A stretch of 64,000 bases of DNA from Acestrorhynchus altus (GCA_034509495.1 CM067514.1:7404259-7468258); one strand, 5' to 3'. Counted from the first letter of the stretch, positions 33,491-46,015 are shown. The notes: generated by a model not told the origin, from the sequence alone. Translations and numbers: made by a program.

Positions 33491-34108
33491 GTGCAAATAC
33501 ACAAGTATTGGGACACTGTCTTGTTCATTTTTCTTCTGAAATCCAAGGTATTAAAAAGACTTTATCCTGTTTTGTTGGGGTGACTGTCTTTACTGTCCAG
33601 AGAAGGCTCTGTACTAGATTTTAGAACATTGCTGTGAGGATTTGATTGCATTCAGCAAGAAAAGCTGTCAGTATGATGAATCATCACGACCCCACCTAAT
33701 GGAACATTCTAAAGGACACTGTTCCACAGCTCATGCTGGGATGGATTTATATGCCTATAGCCCATGCTTGGCATTAGTCATGGTGCCAATAGGTTTCTTT
33801 GTTTATCTGCACAAGGGAGTCCTTTTATCAAAGTCAGATGTATTGACAATATTTACAAGACATCCAGAAAATTGAAATTGCGTTTCTCTCAGACCCATGG
33901 ATCACTGATAAACATTAAACATTGCATAGAACATAGTATATGCAGTAAACATTAAATAAACACTATACACATTAATTCTATACAGTATAATCTAAAAATA
34001 TATGGTTCACTTTCAGGTGGCATAGGCACTATGTGGAGTAGAAAAGCTGTGTGTGCATTTGCACATCTAACAGCAAAGGGGTGTCCACAAACATTTGGAC
34101 ATATAGTG
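33491..34108 (+). mobile_element. MITE-1 family copy 5
   Basis: ACAAGTATTGGGACACTGTC, CTTTACTGTCCAGAGAAGGC, GAACATTGCTGTGAGGATTT and CCCATGCTTGGCATTAGTCA give the left and middle parts. About 33,828-34,040 departs from the family (an AT-rich insert). The end is typical, with TGTGTGTGCATTTGCACATC, GTGTCCACAAACATTTGG and ACATATAGTG, followed by TA. Confidence 0.8.
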
Positions 34109-34215
34109 TATATTGGATTGGTCATTATGCTGCGCCACTGAATGAGTCGTCACATAATTTTTTTTTTCTTCTTCCTGTTCTGCACAGATTCATGGACATG
34201 AAGTGATTCAGACAG

Positions 34216-34218
<3 letters not shown>
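34109..34218. other. Spacer
   Basis: A T-run and CTTCTTCCTG precede CTGCACAG, an acceptor-like string, but no open exon follows. Confidence 0.5.
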
Positions 34219-34286
<68 letters not shown>

Positions 34287-34364
34287 TGTGTGTGTGTGTG
34301 CGCGTGTGTTGCAGCCAAGAGAGGGGCATTGTGGGAGTAGGCTGGTGCTGGTTGGCTGGCTCAT

Positions 34365-34403
<39 letters not shown>
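34219..34403. repeat. (TG)n and (GA)n microsatellites
   Basis: A TG run with CG interruptions at 34,219-34,309 and a pure GA run at 34,369-34,403, with unique sequence between. Confidence 0.95.
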
Positions 34404-34406
<3 letters not shown>

Positions 34407-34544
34407 ACAGTCTGTAATTAGCACCCACGACTGCATGCTACATTCCACCTCTGTAAATTACAGACTGGCCTGCCGATATGGCGTCTGGCCTGCGCCACCA
34501 GACTCAGCAAACCTGCCCTGGTGAGCTTATCCAGAGCTCTCGCA

Positions 34545-34800
34545 TACATGCTCTCTCTCTTTTTCTTTCTCTCTCTCTCTCTCTGTCAGCCTTTCTCTTT
34601 CATTCTATCTCCTGTTCTGAATGTCTGACTGCTTTTTTTCTGCTTATCTTGCATCTTGGCTCCTCTGTGTTGCTCTTTCTTGCTCCTTATCTCTCTGTCT
34701 CTCATTCCATCATCTGTTTTGTAAGTCTTTCTTTCTTTTTTCTGTTTTCTTTGTTTTGCATATGAGTCTCTTTCTCTCTGCCTTTTCTTCCTCTCTCTTT
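34545..34800. repeat. Pyrimidine-rich low-complexity region
   Basis: CTCTTTCT-type sequence on one strand over some 250 bases. Confidence 0.8.
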
Positions 34801-34849
34801 GGCTCTGTTGTAGGGTTGCAGCAGTATGCTTGTTTTAGGTATATGGTGT

Positions 34850-34855
<6 letters not shown>

Positions 34856-34906
<51 letters not shown>

Positions 34907-34908
34907 TT
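34856..34908. repeat. (AT)n microsatellite
   Basis: An AT run with one phase change near the right end. Confidence 0.96.
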
Positions 34909-35902
34909 CATGGTTCTGATACCGTGCACGGTTGCTGAAAAATGTATTTAGTGTTTCCTTACAATTAAATGGTCAAAAATGACCCACCACCATGTTTAAC
35001 AGCAGAGGAAACTTTTTAGCACAAACCCTCAACAAAACATACTTCATACTTCCATAAAGTTGTACACCTCCTGGGTTAATCAGATTCTTTTTTTGGGTTG
35101 TGTTTGACCCTTATGCTAAAAGGAGTATACAGAATGTTAACGCTACACTAGGGTTAAGAAGCTAGATGGGTAAAGTACTGACACTTTCCACTACATGGTA
35201 CCTACACTACTCTACATGACTCATTAGTTTGTTTTTCCCATTATGTAAATTTGGTACCTGGTCACTCATGGTTGCAAGTGAGCCGAATAAGGAATAAAAT
35301 GTGACTTGTAATCAGTGCTCTGCAAGGTTTGGCCTGGCCAGAGAGCATTGTCACTCTGTGTGATGCGACCCAGCAGCACTGTTGTGCTATGTGTTATTCT
35401 GCATATGTTCTTTATCCTGCTGTTTTATTGTGAAGCTGTTGGTTGGAGATCACTATTTGTTCCTGCTGCTGACAGACAGCTGACCAACTCCTAACAGACT
35501 TACATTGACATTTTAAAACCATAACTCTATATGTCTTGGAATTCAGATACTGTGTCTGCTGATCAACCAGTCAAGAGCTTATGTTCTTCACAGCCCCACA
35601 GCCGCTGGCTCAAAAGGAGGTGCCTCAGACAAGTCAAGTGTGGCCTTTGTCTTCATAGGCCAAGGTGTGCGTTGCATATAAGGGTTACAGGAAAAAAATA
35701 GAGGTTAAAATCTAAGAAGATCTAAGAAAAACAAGTGAAAAAGATTTTCATATTCCTGCAGTTCAGACTATACGTAAAGGAAGTGTTCAGTGTTCTGTCC
35801 ATAAAACTGTTTTCCTTTTTGTATGAACACTGGAAACTCGAGGGCCATCGCTTCAATTTCTGGTTAAAATACCCTCACACACATTCACATTCTCTCCCTG
35901 TA

Positions 35903-35917
<15 letters not shown>
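34909..35917. other. Stretch without recognisable features
   Basis: No gene or named repeat is visible. Confidence 0.5.
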
Positions 35918-35979
<62 letters not shown>

Positions 35980-36151
35980 CAGCTGTGGTTATGCCCACAA
36001 GCAGCAGAGTTTCTTGTTTCTTCCACCTCACTTCCACATCATTGTTTTTCTGTGAAGCCGTAATTGGTAGTGGTAGACTCCCCTCCTCTGCTCAGGCTCT
36101 CATGGGCTTGGCCTGCATTGATTTGTTTTGATTTCAGTTCCTCCAGAGCCC

Positions 36152-36209
<58 letters not shown>
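35918..36209. repeat. Two (CA)n microsatellites
   Basis: CA runs at 35,918-35,978 (one TA interruption) and 36,155-36,209, with unique sequence between. Confidence 0.95.
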
Positions 36210-36211
<2 letters not shown>

Positions 36212-36329
36212 CTTCCTCACAGCTCCCTGTCGGCTGGGTGGTGCTTTTAAAATATTTGTGTACATGCAGACTTTAAGAAAGTAAAACTGAAAGAATGAAG
36301 ACTAATTTGAGCATTCAGTAACAATAGCA

Positions 36330-36678
36330 TTCCCAACTGCTAAATCTGTCTCAAAAGTATTGGATGGAGCTTAATTCCAGGGAACAAAGTTCTACTGCTC
36401 CGTCAGTGCTGGGGCGCCTAAATGCCCTTCTAGCCAGACCTTAGGCATTAGGTGCTAATAGGTTCATGTTTATCTGTTTGAGAGCATCCTGTTCTGGCAG
36501 TACTTCTCTACAGGGACTAGACTGTGTGTGCGTGTGTGTGCGTGTGTGTGTGTGTGTGTGCGTGTGTGTGCGTGTGTGTGCGTGTGTGTGCGTGTGTGTG
36601 CGTGTGTGTGCGTGTGTGTGTGCGTGTGTGTGTGTGCATGTGTGTGTGCGTGTGTGTGTGTGCGTGTGTGTGTGTGTG

Positions 36679-36723
<45 letters not shown>

Positions 36724-36765
36724 GTGCAACTTAAAGTAAATGAATACATTTATTAGAAGGGGTGT
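36330..36765 (+). mobile_element. MITE-1 family copy 6 with long (TG)n inside
   Basis: TATTGGATGGAGC, CAGGGAACAAAGTTCTACTG, GGCATTAGGTGCTAATAGGT and AGTACTTCTCTACAGGGACT run in family order. A 200-base (TG)n tract sits at the spot where other copies have TGTGTGTG. It is followed by GGTGCAACTTAAAGTAAATG and TTATTAGAAGGGGTGTG. The outer terminal repeat is replaced by GTGTGTGTTTGTGTG. Confidence 0.78.
36523..36721. repeat. (TG)n tract with regularly spaced CG steps
   Basis: Over 36,561-36,620 the sequence is a 10-base unit CGTGTGTGTG repeated without error, then less regular TG/CG alternation. The whole tract is nearly all alternating purine-pyrimidine. Confidence 0.95.
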
Positions 36766-36785
36766 GTGTGTGTTTGTGTGTGTAT

Positions 36786-36786
36786 T

Positions 36787-36830
<44 letters not shown>
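36786..36830. repeat. (ATG)n trinucleotide microsatellite
   Basis: About fourteen ATG units. Confidence 0.96.
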
Positions 36831-38200
36831 ATGATGCCTAGTCTGATGGATGGGATGGGGAAAATGGCTGTGACCCTGACAGAGGAGCCAGCCGTGGGAG
36901 CCAATGAGGTGTGTGTGCGTGCTCGTGTGCCTGTCTGAGTGCACTACACTAAGTAGGACAAGTAGTCTCCCTTAGCGTCTCTCCTTCTCCTGCCTCAGCT
37001 TTCTCCTCCACTTTCCATTCTGTAGATTGATAACATCAGTCATGCACTACTTTCTTGCCACCATGCAGATCACCTACACAGATACCACCTCTCCTCTGAC
37101 TCCAGGTTACTCGTCTGCACTTATTTCACTGGGCAGTGTGGTATGGCTACTAAACCAAATCTGGAACTATCCATACCCTGCTTGAATACTAAATAGGCAT
37201 GGTTCTCCAGACGGAGAACGTCTTTTCCTATGTAGCCTTGCTGTGAACAATAAACATGCAGATGGCATTGAGCTTTGATTTTCCTTTTACTCAGCAATGT
37301 GGAGCTCTTGCACCTCATCAAACAACCAAAGAGAACTTTCCATATTGTTTATGCTTTACCTTCTCTTCTGCAGAAGCTTTGCCATACTGATCAATAGTGG
37401 ATAGCCCTGTAGACCATTGCCCACTGACCGTTGTGTCCGTCCCTCCAGTTCCACCACGCTATTCGCCACATCACTCCTTAACCATGTTTCAGTGATACAT
37501 GATATTGCAGTCTATGAGCCTTCTCTGTGTGAGGATCTAACAGATCTTGTTAGATGTTAATTAGCAGAACTAACAAACATTGGCAAGAAAGATGCTAGGT
37601 AGCGCCAGCCTTTCTTTAAGTTTCTGATGCTACCACGCTCCTCTGGTTGGCAGAAATGACTCTGTAGATGTAGTTTGCATGAGTGAGTTGAGTTCCACTT
37701 AGCAAATAATGACTTAATCACGTCTTGGTAAATCTTTAACCTTCTGGAATCTGTCCTGTCCCTGACAGGAAAAAAAACAAATTTCACCAAAATGTTTTGT
37801 CCTAGAAACACACAACCCATAATATACACACCCTAGAAAGCTTCAATGGTCTAAATTTATTTTGAGTCAGTTTGGTCAATAAAACTTGTTGGAGTCGTTT
37901 GGTAATGAACAGCATGAATGGCGCTGATTAGCTTATATACTGGTGATCACCTGTTATTGTAACTGAAATATGTCTAAATGAATCTATAAAATTGGGAGCA
38001 AATGGAATCATAATTGGATCAATTTCAGAAACTTTTTCAGAATTTTTTTTTTTTTTTTAGTTGAGGGCAGTGTATAAATCAAGGAGCCACTCCCATTCGC
38101 TCTCATAACTCCTCCTCTCTGTTTCAGTCCTGTCCCAACTAACAGTGCTACATTAGGCATATTGTACTTTTTTTTTTTTTTTTTTTGCAATACTCTAATT
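36831..38200. other. Stretch without gene
   Basis: T-runs lie at 38,042-38,059 and 38,168-38,186. The part 37,340-37,560 may be old retroelement sequence, but I cannot place it. Confidence 0.45.
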
Positions 38201-38896
38201 TACACCAGTCAGCCATAACATGACCTTGTTTCTACACCCACTGTCCATTATATCAGCTCCATTTACCACATAGAAGAACTTTGTAGATCTTTGTAGATCT
38301 ATAATTACAGAGGGACTAATAATTACAGTCCGTCTGTTCTTTTCCCTACTTTATTAACCTCAGGTCAGGACCCCAGAGGACCACCACTGTGTGTGTCACT
38401 GTATGGGTCATTCTCAGCATTACTATGACATTCACATGGTGGTGCTGTGTTTTGTGTTGCACTGGTATGAGTGGATCAGACTCAGTAATGCTGCTGGAGT
38501 GTTTAAACCCCTCATTGTCACTACTGGCGAATAGCCCACCAACCAGACAACAGTCCAGTCAACAGTCCTGTTATCAGCATCCTGTGGGCACTGATGAAGG
38601 ACTAGAGGATGACCAACACAAACTGCAGAAGCAGATGATCTTCTGTCTCTGACTTTACATCTGCAAGATGGACCAACTACAGAGGAGTGTCTAACAGAGT
38701 GGACAGTGAGTGGACACACTGTTTAAATTCTCCAGCACCGCAACACACACTAAAGTACAGTGGCTCTGTGGAGTCCTGACTATTGACAATCAGTATTCTG
38801 AGAAACAGAAGGACTAAAGTCTGTAAATGTAGAAGTACAAAGTGCTACTGAGAGTAGACACAAGGGGGTGGTCATATTGTTATGGTTGATTGGTGT
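38201..38896. mobile_element. Palindromic Tc1-type MITE, copy B, both ends
   Basis: It begins TACACCAGTCAGCCATAACA and ends GTCATATTGTTATGGTTGAT, then TGGTG. Internal blocks are ATTATATCAGCTCCATTTAC, GGGTCATTCTCAGCATTAC, ATGAGTGGATCAGACTCAG, GATGACCAACACAAACTGC and GTGGACAGTGAGTGGACAC. The two halves are imperfect inverted copies of each other. It codes for nothing. Confidence 0.87.
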
Positions 38897-40370
38897 TTTA
38901 TGTATGCACTGTTTATTTAATATAGCATTGCATACTATATATAATGGAATACTATAAAATATAGTGTATTTATTATTCATATTTTATTATATGTATAATT
39001 TGTCACTTTACTGCTGTTTTTACTGTTTAATCCTGTTTATTGTTTTTAAAATAATGAAAATTTGAAAGACATAAAGCATTGTGTGAATATATGTTTGATA
39101 TGATTGATGAAGGAAGGCTGCGAGAGGCAACAGTCAAAATCTTGCCTAGGGCACTACACTGGTCAGGGACGGCTTAGTGTAAAATAAACTTAGTGCACCA
39201 TCATTAAGCGTGTATTGATTAGTACAGTACATAGAGAAGTATGTACTTTGGGATGCAGCCAACAACTTCTTTGACCTTTCACAAACCCATTATTTCTTAA
39301 TTAGTGTGGGAAGCTATGTTATCTGATACAGATATAATCTGCTGCACTATATGTTTTGTGTTACACACTCATGAATAACCATTTGAAACCTTTTAGGGGT
39401 TAAAACACCAGATTGTTCTTACCTATGCATTTATCGTCAGGTATAAAAGGTGCATATTGTCAGTGGAAAAATGGCAAAATGTGGCATTGGGCATTTGTAT
39501 TAGTACCATGTTGTACTGCACAGTATTGTGAAAATGCCTCATTTGGCCTAAGCTTTTTTGCTGTGGTACAGGTTAATGTACTGCCTCTTGATGTCAGTGG
39601 TTTCACTCATTACTGGTACCGTCTTTTGCATGTGCATTTCCATTAGCTCTAAAGTTGCCAAGCTGCAGTTTCCTGTTTATGTCAGCTCTTCCTGTCTGCA
39701 GGTTATGTTCCTCACTCGTTTTATTGCACACAAATGACCAACTTATGAAAAACCATGGTATATATTGAGCCCACACAGTGCATTACATGGCTTAGCTTTG
39801 CACAAAAAAGTTTTCAAGCACTTGAAAGTGTTAGTCATCCACTCAACTGTTCTTTCTTCTGCAGGACTTCCAGTAAAGACTCCTCTGGTCCTTCTAGGAC
39901 TTCAGAGAGGGCCAAAGATTTCTGGAAATGTGCATCAATACATTTTGTTTGTTTGTGTTTCAAGCAAACAAGTCACTATGAGTCACTATGTTCTATTGTT
40001 TGCTCTAATACTCTGTTTTATTTCTTCAGTCCAAAATGGTTCCATTAGGATTTTGTTCATGTGGTATGTAGGTAAAACAGCCAATCATGATTTCCCTTTG
40101 GTTAGGCCCTCAGTAACTACAGGCATTAGCAGATAGAGAGCAGTTTTATTTAAAATATGTTTCAGCTTCTCTGACCAACAGATTATTGTGACATTTATAA
40201 AACCACTCTGAGCACTGGGGAGGACTTTAAAGCTTTACTGTGTTCCACATTATAACTTTCATTTTGTCCCTGAGGTCTGTTCCAGTGGGACCCTTCTGAG
40301 AGCCCCACAACAGTTTCCAGTGATCAGACATCTTCCATAATTTATGACTGAGACTAGCTTGTGAACTGAC
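38897..40370. other. Stretch without recognisable features
   Basis: No gene or named repeat is visible. Confidence 0.5.
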
Positions 40371-40408
40371 TCTCTCTCTCTCTCTCTCTCCCTCTCTCTC
40401 TCTCTCTC
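40371..40408. repeat. (CT)n microsatellite
   Basis: A CT run with one CCC interruption. Confidence 0.95.
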
Positions 40409-40480
40409 GTTTCAGTATTATATCCAGTCCACATTATAATTCTACTTTTTTTTATAAGTCTACGTTTGGATTCTCCCCAG

Positions 40481-40518
<38 letters not shown>

Positions 40519-40520
40519 AT
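40481..40520. repeat. (AT)n(GT)n compound microsatellite
   Basis: An AT run to about 40,498, then a GT run. Confidence 0.95.
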
Positions 40521-40845
40521 GTAAATCTTTGTAGCGTAAATCAATCATTGCACATTAGCTATATTTATATAAAATAAACAACTGAAGTTGTTACTAAAGA
40601 ACGAGTATACTGATGAATCACTATAATGACAGTAGAAGAAGACATCATTTCATTATCTATTTGCAATTTTCCACTTTTCAGTCCAAACACCCATTAATTA
40701 TTATTAGTGTTCATGCAAACTTGGTGCCAGACAATGGTTCATTTTGTGTTGTACCTAAATCCAGACTGCTAGATAGTAGTGTTTTACTGAAATCTTTTAC
40801 TCAGATTTGATTGTGTTTCTATGATAATTTTCTTCAGAAAAGTCA

Positions 40846-40935
40846 TCACTAATGCCACTTTTGTCACTGAGTGCAATCAGATCCTCACAGCAATGCTCTA
40901 AAATCTAGTAGAAAGTCAGAGTTACTCCAACAACA
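40846..40935 (-). mobile_element. MITE-1 fragment, minus strand
   Basis: Read on the minus strand it has TGTTGTTGGAGTAACTCTGA, CTTTCTACTAGATTTTAGAG and CATTGCTGTGAGGATCTGAT, the MITE-1 left half. Terminal repeats are missing. Confidence 0.72.
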
Positions 40936-41072
40936 GCAGAAACTCTGAAATTTGTTTTGATCATGCTGTATTGGTTGTCAATGGTTTTCCAAGTTCATCC
41001 ACATTTGAAATCCATACAAATTCATCCGGTGAAGAAAATAACTGCAGGTTTAGATGCAGTCTGCTAGGAGCT

Positions 41073-41073
<1 letters not shown>

Positions 41074-41118
<45 letters not shown>

Positions 41119-41144
41119 CACACACACACACACACACACACACA
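41074..41144. repeat. (CA)n microsatellite
   Basis: A CA run with one TG interruption. Confidence 0.95.
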
Positions 41145-41469
41145 GATGCACTGGAACTCTGAGGAACTGTAATTAATCTTTGAGATGCAGCAGACGGTTG
41201 TGGTATGAATTTTGAAAGGTCTAACCCGTTGTGAAGATGCAATGGAAACAAATCAGAATATGTGACTGAGAGAATGTCTTAGTCACTCTTACTGAGGTTC
41301 TGTCAGCCTTCTGTCCTTGTGGCATCTTTAAGCAGTCCTTTTCATTACATTACATTTTCATCTCTGGCTGTTTATTTCTTATTGCTGAATTTCTACTCTA
41401 TTTCTACCTTTCTAATGCTTCTCTGTCTATTTAATGTAATTTATGGAAGATTGTCAAGGACTGACTCAG

Positions 41470-41473
<4 letters not shown>

Positions 41474-41513
<40 letters not shown>
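41474..41513. repeat. (TG)n microsatellite
   Basis: A pure GT run followed by an impure GA stretch. Confidence 0.95.
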
Positions 41514-41516
<3 letters not shown>

Positions 41517-41870
41517 TAGAGAGACAGCGAGAGAGAGAGCTAACGAGAGAGAAAAAGAGAAATGGAGAGAGATTTATGAAAATCAACTGCAAATGTGGAG
41601 CTACACAAATATCATTAAATAGCCGTGACCACTGTGGCCTGTATTCCGCTTGCAATTATTATTTGCTATTAAAATGGATTGTACTTCCAACATTGCTCAG
41701 CCTGCAGAAATTACTGTGATTTTATTCTCTGATATACTCTGATATGATATATGGACAAGGTTCATCCTACAGGTACATTTTTATTGTAATATAAATGACA
41801 TGTCTGATACACATTGAAGGTAGATTTCAGGTGATTATCATCTGTTGAATTATTTTGATAAACAATAAAG

Positions 41871-42424
41871 CAGGGTTTCTCAACTTGTGGGCCAGGGACC
41901 ACCAGTGGGCCTTGAAGCACTTTCTAGTGGTCAGGGAGATCCACCCTCTGGGGGAGGCAGTAGTCCACAGTAGGCTATTATTGGCACTTTAAATCATAAA
42001 AGTTAATAACATATTGCTAAAGTAAAGCAAAGACAGTTAGCTAAACAGAGATGTAGACGTTTCTTAGAGAATGGGGACACTGTTCTTCAGAAAACACAAA
42101 AAAACATCTGGAAGTATGTGATGTGATGGCATAAGTAAACAGACTGGTGACATGGGGTCTGACATATAGAGACAGCTTTAAGACAGAATTATAGAAGTTC
42201 GCATTATGTAACTAGACTTGTCATCTGACGTTGGCAACAAATCTTTGCACATGTTTGTGAGCTGCATCTGAGACAGATGTTTTCATAAAGATCTGTTGCT
42301 CACATTTTCAGTGTTTGCTTTTGAGAAAATAAAGGCAAAAACAATTTTACATAAAAAGTTTTGTTTTCTCATGGGCTGTTATTCTTTCTAGTTATAAATA
42401 GGTGGAGAAGTTTGAGAATCCCTG
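41871..42424. mobile_element. Non-autonomous hAT-like element
   Basis: The left end is CAGGGTTTCTCAACTTGTGG. The right end, read on the minus strand, is CAGGGATTCTCAAACTTCTC. These inverted ends and the next block (GGACCACCAGTGGGCC) are typical of hAT elements. The 554-base interior has no transposase. An 8-base target duplication is not evident. Confidence 0.72.
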
Positions 42425-43739
42425 TGATGGAGGTTACCTTCTACACTGACATGTCAGAAATCATGGGATATCAGTATGTAAATTGATTGAGTTGGTGTCT
42501 CCTCAGGGGATGGCTTGGGAACACCCACCCCTATAACATGTGAGGTGTTACATTGTCAGTGAGGTTGAACACTGGTCAGCATGCTCATGGCAAGGCGATG
42601 TTGATTATTGAAGTTCATGTTAGGCATGATGATGAGTGTGAGATGAATGGGACATTCCATTTCTGAAGATGTGAGGGTATTAAACATTCCCATGTACCAG
42701 GAACACCCACCATGGACAGCACAGTGGCTAGCCATGATTACCTAATGATTGTGACTGTTGGTGTCTGGCTATATTTGTCCATGTGAACAAATGACCCTGA
42801 CACAATTTTATCGATATTCAATGCATGAGCCCCTCGCTCCACATATCCTGCAGGTCAGTGCAGCTCTTTTGGATATGGGAGCAGAGTACCTCTATGATGT
42901 TGCACCATGATATCAGACACAGCGCCTGACCTGTGCTTTTGAGGTTGCAAAGTGAACCCTAGGGGAGTTGCAACATGTGGTTTGGTCCAGTTGTTTCAAG
43001 CTCATGGTAGGTTTTCAGTGTGGTGCAGGGCAAGGTGGTGGTGTGTATTTTCAAGGCATGGGTTGGGTCCACTGGGATAAACACATCATTGACTAGTGCC
43101 TGCTATGTTTCACTGCTTGGTGACCATTTGCAGCCCTTCATTGACTTTTTTTTTTCTTCACAATAATGGAATATTCCAACAGAAATACAACCAAAAAAAA
43201 AAAATTAAAAATGTTCTAAAAACCAAACAAAATTAAACATTTTGAATACTTAATACAGAATACCAGTAAAGCACAATATGATTTAAACAATTGACAATTG
43301 AGCATAACCGTGTCTACATAGGGCCAATATTGGTTCATTCTCTGACACTTTAACCCATTAGCATGTACAGTCCCATGAGTAGGATTTGCCATGGATGGTC
43401 CCTGATTGGTACACATGGGGAATTGGGCTGTACAGTATAGAGCATTATTGCATCTGTGTCAAAACCTACTGATCTCTCTACATAGGAAGCTCACTAGGTT
43501 TTAAGAAAGAACCTGTGTCTCTCCAACATTGTTGAAACACAGCAACACCTTTAATAACATAAATTTGCTACACGCTTGACTGTTAAAACCTTCCACTCTA
43601 AATAAACTCTATTCATAAAGAGCATCTCACTCCACACTGGTTGCATTTTGATTGTATCACCAAACATTATTTTTTCTGTATAAATTATTTTGTCATTGTT
43701 ATTTTGCCATTTTCAGCTGAATAATTCTGGCCAAATATT
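42425..43739. other. Unassigned stretch, possibly an old transposon at 42,470-43,140
   Basis: 42,470-43,140 has the mixed GC content of decayed coding sequence, and the stretch AAGGCATGGGTTGGGTCCAC is faintly Tc1-like, but no motif is firm. 43,145-43,739 shows nothing but an A-rich patch. Confidence 0.35.
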
Positions 43740-43965
43740 TGGGGCATCCCTACTGTTAATTTAAAGTATAATTGTATTTAGTAGATATTTAAGTGAATAT
43801 TTGTTACTAATAAACTTACCCTTTATAACTCATTTGGAAGGGATCAATGAGTTGCTTAAAGTGTAGAAATGAAGAAAAAAATGTAAAAAAGTGAAAAAAA
43901 GGAATGATGATTTACATAATAAGGAACTTCTTTAAATTGTCAAAGTATTTAATAGTAGTTATCAG
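43740..43965 (+). repeat. Dispersed repeat R, diverged fragment
   Basis: TCAAAGTATTTAATAGTAGT is identical to a block at about 10,688-10,708 in repeat R copy 3, and the A-rich left part lines up in order. Confidence 0.45.
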
Positions 43966-45679
43966 CCCAAGGCTTACACTGGTGGACACTTAATGTCACA
44001 TAGATAAGGAATGACCCAGTGTAATAACTACTGGCACTGCAGTTGAGACGCGCTCACTGAGGCCCAAAGCTAATGTCTTTATTAGACTCTTTTATATGTC
44101 TACATGCACAATTTTACACCAGAGACACATGGGAAGATACAGTGCTGCTTAATACCTGAGATTTAAAGCTAGAAATTGTGATGAACCAGCTGATTGCATT
44201 GTCATCTCCCACAGAACAATGGTGTGGAATGTCTGAGGGTTGGTGGAGCTCAAAGCACACAGATGTGATTTCATAGTATTCTTTAACCTGTTACGAATGT
44301 CTGCCAGTGTTCCAAGTCAGTTACACGGTCTGCTCTCTCTGTTGCTTAGAAATTGTTAAAATAGCCTACACCGGGCATTTAGGCACCCCTAAGGTGGGAT
44401 TTAACTGTGAATTATTTTACTATATTGTGAATTACATGTAATCTGTTGCTTTTCAACATATTGGAGCTAGATAGTTACTAGAGTGTTCAATTGTGTGGCA
44501 TTTCATTCATTTGGAAATGAGTAGATTTTGCCATGAAATTTGATCAGTGGTTGGTGGTTAGCTTGGGTATGTCTTGTTTGTGTATCATATCTGTATCGTG
44601 TCTGTGTCCTGTCTGATCCAGTTATGAACCTTAGAGTACTGGCATGTAGCCTCTCTCACAGTAAACACCTTGGGTTCCTTAGGCACCACGTGTATTGAGA
44701 ACTGTTTTTGATATTATTGTGGTCTAGACATTGTGAAATTCCCCTTCTATATCTTCTGTTAAATGAAAATTAAAATTTCCTAATAAAAGTGCATGTGGGA
44801 AAGGGCTAAGTCAGACATTTTGATGATTGCAGAATCAATTCATGCATTGCTTTGATAAGGGTGGTTTAAAGCGGAGTCTATAAAAGCGTATGGTCTGTTG
44901 GGAGATTGGGAAAAGTCCATTGATTGAAGCCTTTACAATGGCCTCTGACTCGCATCTGCTCTGCTGAGCTGCAAAACAGTTCTCCCTCTTTGACTTTGTC
45001 ATAATACCTTGTTCAAAGCCAATGTTATGGGACAGAGGGGAGAGAGATGAGAAAAGAGAGATAGGAAGAGTCCAGACAGACTTCCTCTTCTCCATAGGAG
45101 CCAGACAAAGCTGACGGCCAATTGTTATTCCTCCCAAGCCAAATGCCTGCTTTGTCTGTCAACAATGCCAGGGATTTGGATCTGTCTGAAATATGCATCC
45201 TCCCATTTCCATCACCCCACCCCCTGCCCCCATCGTGCTCTCTGTCTCTTGCTTTACAGGTCATTGACTCCTCTGTTTGTCTGGTCTCCATCATCTCAAG
45301 CTTTGTGAGGTTGAATATCTCCGTACATGTACAATATCTAGAAACAAGAATGTTTTTGACAATCTGTGGCAAAGAAAACTGTATGTTTGCTAAATAGTCT
45401 GTGAGATAAACCTGTTTTTATGCTAGAGCTGCATGATCTAGACATAGTACAAAGATGTAGAGCTTTCATTCTGTTACATTAGACACCAATTATTTTGATG
45501 ATTAATATGCTAATTATGTTTTTTAAGCCAAACGCCTATAAAAATAGGCTTAACTGAATAGTAACTTACTGCAAGTCTTTCAGGCCTTTTAACTGCATTA
45601 CTGAAAGAATTATAAAATGATATCTTTGAAAATACTTAATAACAACATTGTGAGAGTAACAATCAATAGAAAGATGTGT
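43966..45679. other. Stretch without gene; candidate conserved element 44,930-45,210
   Basis: CAGACAAAGC (45,102-45,111) and GCTTTGTCTG (45,149-45,158) form a perfect 10-base inverted repeat around CCAATTGTTATTCCTCCC. ACAAAG and ATTGTT are SOX-type cores. The surrounding 280 bases are complex and repeat-free. No coding is visible. Confidence 0.35.
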
Positions 45680-46015
45680 TTTTATGAGTTTCTTACTGAA
45701 AGGGCAATACGGTCTAAAATATGCATTCTAATGGGAAATCTATTTGAAACTGTTTTCAATACCCTTCTGTTAGTAGTGGCCTGCTCTGCATAGCAGGCAC
45801 AGTCACATATGAAAGGGGGGAACTGAGACATCCCACCAGTGCCAAGTGAAGGGATGGATAGTTGCTGGTACAGGAAATCATGCAAGTGCATGTCTTTGTG
45901 AAACTCCAGTTTCGCCATGAGTCCGCCATGAGCTGAACTTGGGTCAGAACCAATTCCCTCTGTCTGTTGTGACTGGTTATAACCCAGTAAAACCAGTGAA
46001 TCTAATGCTGACATG
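45680..46015 (-). repeat. Unnamed dispersed repeat T, minus-strand copy
   Basis: Read on the minus strand, it has GTCAGCATTAGATTCACTGG, TGTTATAACC-like (GGGTTATAACCAGTCAC), GACAGAGGGAATTGGTTCTG, GAGTTTCACAAAGACATGC and AACAGTTTCAAATAG. These line up in order with 49,505-49,850 on the plus strand. A 110-residue frame on this strand is not preserved in the other copy, so I do not call a gene. Confidence 0.6.

Noticed and set aside
34130..34220. Exon after TTCTTCTTCCTGTTCTGCACAG
   Set aside because: The following sequence hits stops and then the TG repeat.
42470..43140. Possible additional Tc1-type transposase
   Set aside because: Only faint motif similarity (a GMGW-like block). No catalytic motif or terminal repeat could be confirmed.
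45682..46014. 110-residue open frame, minus strand
   Set aside because: It lies in dispersed repeat T, and the second copy at 49.5 kb does not keep the frame.
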